64,000 nucleotides of DNA, taken from contig CALWLW010000001.1 of assembly GCA_944381625.1 (NCBI GenBank), positions 310,001-374,000 on the forward strand. The letters are read 5' to 3'. Every line of letters begins with the position of its first letter. Position 1 is the first letter of the stretch. The notes beneath the pieces are model-generated. The model searched no databases and was not told the DNA's origin. It saw nothing but the letters and a program-made list of their open reading frames with translations. Both the position numbers and the translations under genes were made by a program. This document shows positions 43,985 to 51,271 of this stretch, in pieces. This DNA comes from an uncultured Lachnoclostridium sp. (GTDB lineage Bacteria > Bacillota > Clostridia > Lachnospirales > Lachnospiraceae).

Positions 43985-44377
43985 CTAACTGTCTTTCCCG
44001 TCGTAAAATCTGTGATATGCTACCAGCGCTTCTATATATCTGCTGAAACGGATAAACTGCTGTCGGTTTCCTTTAATATCGTTCAAACATTCCAGAATTT
44101 TAGCTTCTTCGACCAGGTCTTTTACCCTTGCATCCCGGCCCGCCTCATATACAAAACGTACTTTCAGGTAATTGATCCGGCCTGTGATATCCTCCGGAAG
44201 CTTTTCCCCTTTTACTGACAGCACTTCATTGTACAGATCTGCCGTGATCGCAAGAAGATTGCGGATTTTAGAGGTTGTTACCATCTTAATCACATTTCCT
44301 CTTTTATCCTTCCTGTTACTTAGATTCTTGATGGCTGATTCCGCCAGCTCCACGTAATTATTGTCATCCAGCTTCAT
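43985..44377 (-). CDS. csm2: Csm2, small helical effector subunit
   Basis: 130 residues, almost entirely helical, with the family stretch VTTSKIRNLLAITADLYNEV near residues 33-52 and KVRFVYEAGRD in the middle. It forms the minor filament that contacts the target RNA strand. Its first 14 bases overlap the end of cas10. Confidence 0.9.
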   Translation of the reverse strand: MKLDDNNYVELAESAIKNLSNRKDKRGNVIKMVTTSKIRNLLAITADLYNEVLSVKGEKLPEDITGRINYLKVRFVYEAGRDARVKDLVEEAKILECLNDIKGNRQQFIRFSRYIEALVAYHRFYDGKDS

Positions 44378-46682
44378 GTTCTTCTTGTCCCTCCCTGTCT
44401 CTGTTCAGATAAATGTATAAATACATGGCAGTAATGGCCTGCCTTCTGTCCTCCGGCTCCTTTATCCATTCGTACATTTTTCTGGAAAAAATCTTATATG
44501 CATCCTTCTGTTCCTGCCCTTCCTCCGGCTCCATACGGGAGAGCAGATAGATAAACCTGGCAGTCTGGATACAGTCCTCACTGTCGCGGAGCAGTTCCAG
44601 CAGATGGTACAAAAATGATTTCCCATGATCGTCCGACTGATCAAAAAACGTCTGGATTACTCTGAATTTTTCTCCCAGTACCTGGTCGAGAAATACTTCC
44701 CAGGCGTACATACTGTCCTCTTCAAATAATGCGACTGCATTTTTCCCCGGATTCTCCTTCGCTGCATCCTCCAGAAGTCCTGTCTCCTTTGCCATCATAT
44801 TGATGGGATAACCGGGCTGGTACAATCCAAGCCCTCCGGAAATTGTCAGCGTCCCCTGCGTAAATCGCATGAATGACTGTCGGAGATCTATAAACGCCGC
44901 TGCCACATCATTCCAGGCGCCAACAAGGAAAACATCGTCGCCTCCGGAATATACAATCGTTACATTCCTGCTGCCGCTTCCTCCAAAACGGCCCTCCACA
45001 CCATTTTCCAGAATATGATTGATATAATTTTTGAAAAACAATGATAATTGTCTCGATAGCGCCGCCGTCCGTGAAAGCGTCGCGTACCGGTCGCTTCCAT
45101 CCGGCCTGCGGAAACCATAAATCATGGTCTTTCCAAGATTATCCACGTCCGCCCTGAGAATCCCAATCCGTTGGATACCTTCCGCTTTTTCCGCAAATTG
45201 TTCAAACGTGTCTCCCGTCGTATAGCTTCCTACCCATAACTTTGTAGTAAGATGTCTGCCGGTAAAAATATTATTTTTCCCGTAACTGCGGACATAGTTG
45301 TCCTCTTCCATCCTTTTTTTCAGGCTGTCCCGCGTATCCGCCGCCAGATATTTTCCTCCGGGAAGCGGCAGCGCATCCTCTTCGGGCTCTCTGATCACGG
45401 TGAAAAAATCCTGGTAAAGAACGCTGCCTGAAATCTTTTCCAAAGCTGCGCAGATATGACATTTCCCGTTTTCGTCCGTCTTTCCGGTCCGTCGGCAGAC
45501 CACGCACTCTCTCTCACCGGAAATGTCCCTCTTATTGAGCCAACGGATCTCATCCGCCGTATACCGATGCGATTTTTTACCGCTTATCATTTTTGATATC
45601 TCTTGATATAGACTGGCATAGCTTCCTTCCGGTTCATTTTTCAGATCGTCTGCACTGCACAGTGCGTAACCGCCTCCCACATACAGTGCAATCCCAAAGG
45701 TATCCAAAAACCACTGGTTTGTCTTCTTTTCATGTTTATCCAATATCGTAGCCGTTTCTGCCGTATTGGGAAGCAGAAGGTAACAATGCCCGCCTCCTGA
45801 ATAAATCAGATTCGCCCTGGACAGCGACAGATTCTCCAGAAGTTCATCGATCATGTGCTCCATGACAATCTCCAGATAAAAACTTCTCGCACGCAGTCCC
45901 CGCAGCGCCCCCTGTGATCCCACTGTATAAATAAAGCTTTGTATACCGCTTATGTCCATGGAATACAGTAAAAACATTTTTTCTGCATACATAGCCCTGC
46001 CGTCCTGAAACAGAACTTTTTTGTATTCTGTAATTTTACGGTCTTCCAGATAAGCGGCAATGCAGGAGGCCACTGCCGCCGTAATCTTCACATGGTCATA
46101 CAGTGAAATATCTGCCAGCTCTTTTCTGGAAGTGGAAGAAGGAATATAGGATAAATTAGCTTCCAAGACCGACAGCAGCGAATTAAGATACTCTTTTGTA
46201 AATGTAATCCCTCTGAGATTGTCCGTAATCTGCGCTGCAATTTCTCTATAAAACGATTCCGTCAGTTCCAGGGCTTCTTCCGTAGGATAAAAAAGCCCTT
46301 TTCTGGTATCCAGCACCTGCTGCTGATAACGGGATTTCCCATTGTTGCCATTGAGAATATTAAATACACTGAAAAGGGGCACTTTTTTGTCAAAGCCTGC
46401 CTCCTGTTCCATTCCTTCTCTCCGGTCAACTGCAGAAGCTACGTTGTCCGCATAATAGGTGATATATGCAAGTGCATTGTCCGGTATTTTCGCATCCTTC
46501 AGCCGCATCCCATGATGATATCTGACACAGTCCAGAATCTCTCCATCCTCAATCCCTGCTTCATTTTTCAGATACTCATATCCGCTCTGGCTGTGATTTC
46601 TGCCGTCTCCGCTTCGATATACAACTTTTCCAATATCATGCAGAAGGCTGCCCACAATCAGTTTTAACTGTCTTTCGTTCAC
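44364..46682 (-). CDS. cas10: Cas10/Csm1, HD nuclease and cyclic-oligoadenylate synthase
   Basis: 772 residues. The N-terminal HD domain has SLLHDIGK with His15-Asp16, NHSQSGYEYL and RYHHG. Two Palm domains flank a zinc finger (CVVCRRTGKTDENGKCHIC, near 390-410). The second Palm has an intact GGDD at 580-583 (YSGGDDVFLVGAW). The HD domain should cut single-stranded DNA and the Palm should make cyclic oligoadenylates upon target RNA binding. I start at GTG 46682, with GGGAG eight bases upstream, giving the usual NERQLKLIVGSLLHD start; ATG 46700 lacks a ribosome site. It overlaps cas6 by 47 bases and csm2 by 14. Confidence 0.95.
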   Translation of the reverse strand: MNERQLKLIVGSLLHDIGKVVYRSGDGRNHSQSGYEYLKNEAGIEDGEILDCVRYHHGMRLKDAKIPDNALAYITYYADNVASAVDRREGMEQEAGFDKKVPLFSVFNILNGNNGKSRYQQQVLDTRKGLFYPTEEALELTESFYREIAAQITDNLRGITFTKEYLNSLLSVLEANLSYIPSSTSRKELADISLYDHVKITAAVASCIAAYLEDRKITEYKKVLFQDGRAMYAEKMFLLYSMDISGIQSFIYTVGSQGALRGLRARSFYLEIVMEHMIDELLENLSLSRANLIYSGGGHCYLLLPNTAETATILDKHEKKTNQWFLDTFGIALYVGGGYALCSADDLKNEPEGSYASLYQEISKMISGKKSHRYTADEIRWLNKRDISGERECVVCRRTGKTDENGKCHICAALEKISGSVLYQDFFTVIREPEEDALPLPGGKYLAADTRDSLKKRMEEDNYVRSYGKNNIFTGRHLTTKLWVGSYTTGDTFEQFAEKAEGIQRIGILRADVDNLGKTMIYGFRRPDGSDRYATLSRTAALSRQLSLFFKNYINHILENGVEGRFGGSGSRNVTIVYSGGDDVFLVGAWNDVAAAFIDLRQSFMRFTQGTLTISGGLGLYQPGYPINMMAKETGLLEDAAKENPGKNAVALFEEDSMYAWEVFLDQVLGEKFRVIQTFFDQSDDHGKSFLYHLLELLRDSEDCIQTARFIYLLSRMEPEEGQEQKDAYKIFSRKMYEWIKEPEDRRQAITAMYLYIYLNRDREGQEEHEAG

Positions 46683-47439
46683 CTCGGTCACTCCCCTCAT
46701 CTATCATTTTGAACGCTCCCATTCCCAGAGCTGATTTGATTCCTACTCCGGAATATGTTCCAAAGTGGAACAGTAAATTTCCAAAATCCGCCATGGTCTG
46801 CGTCCCTTTTATCCGAAGCTTGATCTTCCCGATAAACGATGGAATTCTTACAGCTCCCATCTGGTATTTAACGCTTTTCAGATCATATTGGAGCACTTCC
46901 GTGTTCGCTGTAAGATCTTCCAGCGTATCTTCATCAACCATACTTTCTTTGCTGACAGAAGCGTCATATTTATTCATCAGACTTTGGTAAATGCAGCGAA
47001 GATCCGGATAAAACAGATATTTCCCATTTTGCTTGAAGGCTGTCGGCGTCACAAAATGTAGCTTGACATATCTGGAAGCTCTGGAACAGTAAAATTGATC
47101 CATCAATTCTCTCTGTGAGATGGAACTGCGCTTCTTTTCCTTCAACACAACCTTGTATCCTAATTTTTTTAGTTCTATACAGTCCATGGGTTCCAGTGCG
47201 CGGTCTATGATACATTCCGCTGCTTCCCGGTTCATACAGTTGACAATCCAGTACCATTCGCCGTCTCTCCGCTCAAGATGCTGCGCAAACGGGTGCAACT
47301 CCGGCCGGTGTAAAAAGGAAGCATAGTCCTCGGAGATTTCTTCCATCAGAGCGCCGTGAAACAGCGCCCCCATTTGAACCGAAAGTTTTTCGTCACAGTC
47401 AATCTTTATTTCGACTCTTGCAAGCATATCTGTTTCCAT
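46636..47439 (-). CDS. cas6: Cas6 crRNA-processing endoribonuclease
   Basis: 267 residues. Two ferredoxin-like halves; the C-terminal glycine-rich loop FGTYSGVGIKSALGMGAFKM is the hallmark of Cas6. The catalytic His is likely one of those near residues 28-45 (GALFHGALMEE or FLHRPELHPF) but cannot be fixed by eye. It cuts pre-crRNA below the CCCC/GGGG stem, leaving the ACGAGAAC tag. It is the first gene of the operon, an unusual place compared with Staphylococcus, where cas6 is last. ATG 47439 has a weak ribosome site; an ATG four codons later is possible. Confidence 0.92.
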   Translation of the reverse strand: METDMLARVEIKIDCDEKLSVQMGALFHGALMEEISEDYASFLHRPELHPFAQHLERRDGEWYWIVNCMNREAAECIIDRALEPMDCIELKKLGYKVVLKEKKRSSISQRELMDQFYCSRASRYVKLHFVTPTAFKQNGKYLFYPDLRCIYQSLMNKYDASVSKESMVDEDTLEDLTANTEVLQYDLKSVKYQMGAVRIPSFIGKIKLRIKGTQTMADFGNLLFHFGTYSGVGIKSALGMGAFKMIDEGSDRGERKTVKTDCGQPSA

Positions 47440-47490
47440 AGACGTTTCACACTCATTTCCATAATTATTTCACGTACATTTATATATATT

Positions 47491-47520
47491 AAGATAGCAC
47501 ACGTAGTTCATCTCCTGCAA
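47491..47520 (-). promoter_or_regulatory. candidate promoter of the cas operon
   Basis: On the minus strand TTGCAG, an 18-base spacer, TATCTT. It lies 52 bases before the cas6 ATG, in a very A/T-rich stretch (AATATATATAAAT), the only long enough gap before the first cas gene. Confidence 0.35.
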
Positions 47521-47531
47521 TCTTTTTCGAC

Positions 47532-47561
47532 AAAAAAGACCCGCCCGGCTCTTAGCCGGGC
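47532..47561 (-). terminator. terminator of the efflux ABC operon
   Basis: The minus strand reads GCCCGGCT, loop AAG, AGCCGGGC, GGG, then TCTTTTTTG. An 8-bp perfect stem with a six-T tract, 30 bases after the permease stop. It insulates the cas operon from the upstream efflux genes. Confidence 0.85.
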
Positions 47562-47591
47562 AGGCCCGCTGTTTTCCACTTTTTCAATGAT

Positions 47592-48800
47592 TTAATTCAT
47601 CCTCAGCGCCTCGATGGGATTCATTTTGGCCGCTTTTTTAGCCGGGTAGATTCCGAAGAAAATACCCACCGCAGATGAGAAAAGCGTCGCGCCCACAACG
47701 GCTCCCATACTGACAGAAGGGGAGAATCCCACCATGGGGAGCGAGCAGATGCCATAAGCTCCCGTAATGCCCAGAATGATCCCGATCACGCCGCCGATGC
47801 AGGTGATGATCGCGGATTCTGCCAGGAACTGGATCAGAATGGATTTGGTCCTGGCGCCCAGCGCCTTGCGGATGCCGATCTCCCTGGTACGCTCCGTCAC
47901 GGACACCAGCATGATGTTCATTACGCCGATTCCGCCCACCAGAAGGGAGATGGCGGCCACCAGCATAATGAAAATGGTGATCATATCCAGCACCTGGGAC
48001 ACGGCCGCCATCTGGCTGTCAAAATCCTGCATTAAAAACGCGTCCTGCCCAACCATATCATGACGGCTTTCCAGAAGCCGGATCGCAGCTTCTGCCACCT
48101 GGGTGGTATAACCGGTCTCTCCGAAAATATATATGGAATCCATATCATTGTATGTGGCCCAGTAAGAGTCAGAAGTCAAAGGAAGGGAAATGTCCAGATA
48201 TCCTCCGGTTCCCATGGACACAAACGTGCCTTCCATGTTTTTTTTCACACCCACGATCCGCATATCCTTGATCTCGCTGCCGTCGTCCATCTCAAAGGTC
48301 ATCCCCACCACGTCCGCAGTCCCGTACATCTGGATCGCAGATTCCTCGGAGATCACCGCCACATCAAGCCCCGCGTCATAATCATCCCAGGTAAACCATT
48401 GTCCGTAGAGCATGACCGGATTGGTGGCATACCGGTAATCCGGGTTGGCATAGTCCACCAGCGCATCGAAAGTCCCTTTGGGCGTTGCCACGCTGTTCAG
48501 CATGTTGTATACAGAGCTGGCCCCTTTCACATGCTCCAGCCCCCGCAGAGCTTCCCGGTCCTCCTCCGTGATCACAGGGATCTCTCCCTCCAGATTGCTG
48601 TTGGCATAGAGATAGATCTGGCCGCCGGCGACGGAAGAGAGCTCCTCCTCCATCTCAGACTTGGCTCCGTTGCCGATGGACATGATCAGGATCACCGAGG
48701 ATACTCCGATGATGATGCCCAGCATGGTAAGAAAGGATCTTCCCCGGTTCATCCGGATATCGCTGACCGCCATTTTCAAGTATTCCCAAAGCTGTCCCAT
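47592..48800 (-). CDS. MacB/FtsX-type ABC transporter permease
   Basis: 402 residues with the MacB_PCD plus FtsX layout. One N-terminal helix (RSFLTMLGIIIGVSSVILIMSI) is followed by a large extracytoplasmic domain (about 45-270) and three C-terminal helices beginning with MLVAAISLLVGGIGVMNIMLVSVTERTREIGIRKALGA (partly quoted; the TREIGIRKALGA coupling loop is diagnostic). It works with the adjacent ATPase and adaptor in mechanotransmission-type export, perhaps of an antimicrobial peptide or lipid. The substrate is not predictable. Last gene of the three. Confidence 0.9.
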   Translation of the reverse strand: MGQLWEYLKMAVSDIRMNRGRSFLTMLGIIIGVSSVILIMSIGNGAKSEMEEELSSVAGGQIYLYANSNLEGEIPVITEEDREALRGLEHVKGASSVYNMLNSVATPKGTFDALVDYANPDYRYATNPVMLYGQWFTWDDYDAGLDVAVISEESAIQMYGTADVVGMTFEMDDGSEIKDMRIVGVKKNMEGTFVSMGTGGYLDISLPLTSDSYWATYNDMDSIYIFGETGYTTQVAEAAIRLLESRHDMVGQDAFLMQDFDSQMAAVSQVLDMITIFIMLVAAISLLVGGIGVMNIMLVSVTERTREIGIRKALGARTKSILIQFLAESAIITCIGGVIGIILGITGAYGICSLPMVGFSPSVSMGAVVGATLFSSAVGIFFGIYPAKKAAKMNPIEALRMN

Positions 48801-48803
48801 GCA

Positions 48804-50273
48804 TCAGCCCTCCACTGCCATGACCGGGCTTCCTTCTTCCAGACCGGTGCCGACGCTCAATACCACCTGCTCCGTCCCGTCCAGTCCGCTTACAATCTCC
48901 ACTGCCTCTGCGGAAGAGATGCCGGTTTCCACGTCCCTGATCCCCAGGATTCCATCTTCCACCACGTAGACAAAGCTGCCTTCTTTGCCCACGTTGACCG
49001 CCTCGATGGGCACGGTGACCACATTCTCCGCCTTCACGCCTTCAATCTTCACTTTTGCGTCCACGCCCAGGAAAATGTCCTCATCCGGATTGTCGATATG
49101 TATCTCGCCTTCCACCACGGAAGCTCCTTTGTCATTCTTGGTCGCGGACTTGCTGACCCTGGTTACCGTCCCCTCATATTCTTTTCCCACCACGGTGACG
49201 ACCGCTTTCTGGCCTTCCTTCACTTTTTCCAGGTCGCTCTTGTTCAGGGAAATCATAACACAGACGTCCTCGTTGCTCTCCACCGTAAGAAGCTCGCCGT
49301 TCTCCTCGGTGACGCCGCCTTCCACGGCTTTAATATCCGTAACCACACCGCCGAATTCTGCTTTCAGACCGTCCTTTACTTCTTCTACAGCGCTTTCCAC
49401 CTTATCCGCTTTCATCTCCGCCAGGTCTTTGGTGGCCGTAGCCTGCTTTCTGGCGCTGTCAGTGAGCACCGCGTCCTCAGAAGCCGACTGTATGGCTTTC
49501 TGCTCCGCCAGGTCGCTCTCGAACTCAGCCAGTTCCTCCTGCTTGTCAGTCAGGTCGTTGTTCGCCTGGTCGATCATGGACTGCAGCTCCGCGGAACGGT
49601 TCTCATGGCCGTCCTTCTGGGCGTCTCTCAAATGGCACCCCAGGTCGGTGATATACTGCCGCAGAGCGCTAACGGTAGCTTTCCAGTCTGCCACCTGCTG
49701 TTCCAGGATCTCCACATCGTGACTGGACCGGCTGTATTCTGCCGCTTCTGACGCGCTTTTGTTTACAGTATCCTGATAGTTATAGTAGGCCTCGTCATTC
49801 TGCAGAGAAGCTTCCTGCCTGCGCTCCTCCAGATCCTCCGCATCGTAGAAAAGCAGGATATCTCCCGCCGTCACAGTGTCGCCCACTTCCACCTGAAATT
49901 CTCCAACCTTTGCGCTGAGCGGAGAAAAATAAGTCTTCTTTACCTCCGTCTGTACGGTTCCGCTGGTGTCCACGGTCTGTTCGATGGTGCCCACCTGCGC
50001 GCTCCGGACTGTCACGATGGGAAGGGGCGCCGGCGCGAACATCCGGCTTACAATATAGAGTACCAGGCAGGCTGCCACGGCGCCGGTGATGATCCTTTTG
50101 CGCTTTTTCTTTTTCTGGGCCGGGGTCAGCAAAGTTTTTTCCTTTTTCTTCCGTTTCCTGCCGGGAGCCGGAAAGGACGGGCCGTCCTCCAGGGATACCA
50201 GCTCCAGTCCGTCCTGTCCTCCTTCGGATACTACGATCTCCTCTTTTTTATGATTTTTCCAGAACTTTTTCAT
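48804..50273 (-). CDS. periplasmic adaptor-like (HlyD/MacA) subunit
   Basis: About 489 residues. A basic cytoplasmic N-terminus rich in Lys precedes one membrane helix (IITGAVAACLVLYIVSRMF). A lipoyl half (VDTSGTVQTEVKKTYFSPLS) is followed by a long coiled coil (about 145-290) and the second lipoyl/barrel half (VTDIKAVEGGVTEENGELL). The shape is that of MacA-type adaptors that pair with MacB-like permeases even in Gram-positives. Start ATG 50273 is chosen, overlapping the ATPase gene; ATG 50294 seven codons earlier is the alternative. Second gene of the operon, three bases before the permease. Confidence 0.88.
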   Translation of the reverse strand: MKKFWKNHKKEEIVVSEGGQDGLELVSLEDGPSFPAPGRKRKKKEKTLLTPAQKKKKRKRIITGAVAACLVLYIVSRMFAPAPLPIVTVRSAQVGTIEQTVDTSGTVQTEVKKTYFSPLSAKVGEFQVEVGDTVTAGDILLFYDAEDLEERRQEASLQNDEAYYNYQDTVNKSASEAAEYSRSSHDVEILEQQVADWKATVSALRQYITDLGCHLRDAQKDGHENRSAELQSMIDQANNDLTDKQEELAEFESDLAEQKAIQSASEDAVLTDSARKQATATKDLAEMKADKVESAVEEVKDGLKAEFGGVVTDIKAVEGGVTEENGELLTVESNEDVCVMISLNKSDLEKVKEGQKAVVTVVGKEYEGTVTRVSKSATKNDKGASVVEGEIHIDNPDEDIFLGVDAKVKIEGVKAENVVTVPIEAVNVGKEGSFVYVVEDGILGIRDVETGISSAEAVEIVSGLDGTEQVVLSVGTGLEEGSPVMAVEG

Positions 50274-50973
50274 TCCCTTTCGCTTCTCCTTCATTCATAT
50301 AGTCTGCTTCAATTCTTCCGTCTTTGATGCGGATCACCCGTTTCACCTGGGCGGCGATATCGTTGTCATGAGTGATCAAAATCACGGTCCTCCCGCTTTT
50401 GTGCAGTTCCTTCAGCACATTCATAATATCCTGGGTAGAATGGGAATCCAGGTTTCCTGTGGGTTCGTCCGCCAGGATCACCGGCGGCCTGGCAGCGATC
50501 GCCCGGGCGATGGCCACCCGCTGCTGCTGACCTCCCGACATCTCGCTGGGCTTATGATCCACTCTGTGGGAAAGCCCCACCGTCTCCAGAGCATCCAGCG
50601 ACAGTTCCTCCCTTTCCCTGCGTCCAACTCCCCGGTAAATCAGCGGCAGTTCCACATTCTCTCTTGCCGTCAGATTGGGGATCAGGTTGAATCCCTGGAA
50701 GATAAACCCGATCTCCAGGTTCCGGATATCCGAAAGTTCATCATCGGTCAGATGGGACACATCCTTCCCGTTAAGATAATAACTACCGGACGTGGGGACG
50801 TCCAGACATCCCAGCATATTCATCAGCGTGGACTTTCCCGAACCGGAATGACCGATGATCGCCACAAATTCTCCTCTGTCGATCCTAAGGCTCACATGGT
50901 CCAGCGCCCGCACTTCATTCTCGCCGGGATTATAAATCTTGCACATATCCCGCACTTCCACCAGCGTATCCAA
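50248..50973 (-). CDS. ABC transporter ATP-binding protein (MacB/LolD type)
   Basis: 241 residues. Walker [11 protein letters not shown]-loop in [12 protein letters not shown], signature [14 protein letters not shown], Walker [13 protein letters not shown], and the H-loop ITHDNDIA, all in normal order. It drives the MacB-like exporter. The start is probably the TTG at 50973, with GGAG about eleven bases upstream, which gives the typical [11 protein letters not shown] beginning; GTG 50985 is too close to the site. First gene of the unit, with a consensus promoter upstream. Confidence 0.9.
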   Translation of the reverse strand: MDTLVEVRDMCKIYNPGENEVRALDHVSLRIDRGEFVAIIGHSGSGKSTLMNMLGCLDVPTSGSYYLNGKDVSHLTDDELSDIRNLEIGFIFQGFNLIPNLTARENVELPLIYRGVGRREREELSLDALETVGLSHRVDHKPSEMSGGQQQRVAIARAIAARPPVILADEPTGNLDSHSTQDIMNVLKELHKSGRTVILITHDNDIAAQVKRVIRIKDGRIEADYMNEGEAKGNEKVLEKS

Positions 50974-51000
50974 AGTGCCATACACTCCTCTCTGTATATC

Positions 51001-51041
51001 TGTATCAATACATTATTGTTTTAATCACTTAATACAATAAT
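51001..51041. promoter_or_regulatory. inverted repeats overlapping the efflux promoter, possible operator
   Basis: ATTATTGT (51012-51019) and ACAATAAT (51034-51041) form a perfect inverted repeat with a 14-base centre. The right arm covers the -10 box. Immediately next to it TGTAT-CA-ATACA (51001-51012) is a second small palindrome. The placement suits a repressor site controlling the exporter; the regulator is not in the window next to it. Confidence 0.4.
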
Positions 51042-51062
51042 ATATTTCCCGCCGTCTGTCAA
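51034..51062 (-). promoter_or_regulatory. promoter of the efflux ABC operon
   Basis: On the minus strand a perfect TTGACA, a 17-base spacer, then TATTGT. It lies about 60 bases before the ATPase start. Confidence 0.65.
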
Positions 51063-51126
51063 GCCGGCCTTTTTATAAACCATATATAAAATAGCATACT
51101 TTTTTTCAAAAATACGGAACTTTGGA

Positions 51127-51170
51127 AATTCTTAAGAATTCTTCACCTTTCTTAAGCCCGGCGTAAGGTG
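51127..51170. promoter_or_regulatory. palindromes upstream of the flavodiiron gene
   Basis: AATTCTTAAGAATT (51127-51140) is a perfect 14-base palindrome. TTCTTAAG recurs 20 bases later, and CACCTT/AAGGTG (51144-51170) forms an inverted repeat around the second copy. These lie 40-90 bases before the flavodiiron -10 box, where an activator or repressor of an oxygen-stress gene would bind. Identity of the regulator unknown. Confidence 0.35.
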
Positions 51171-51213
51171 GAAAAAAATCAAATGCAGGCTTTCCCCCTG
51201 CGTCGGTTTTTGG

Positions 51214-51219
51214 TATAAT
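51214..51219 (+). promoter_or_regulatory. extended -10 box of the flavodiiron gene
   Basis: TATAAT preceded by TGG, i.e. a consensus extended -10 element, 53 bases before the ATG. The -35 region (around TTTCCC) does not match, as is common for extended -10 promoters or activator-dependent genes. Confidence 0.6.
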
Positions 51220-51271
51220 AAATGCGGTAAAGAAATGAAACACTAATACAAAGAAGATGGAGGTTTTATCA

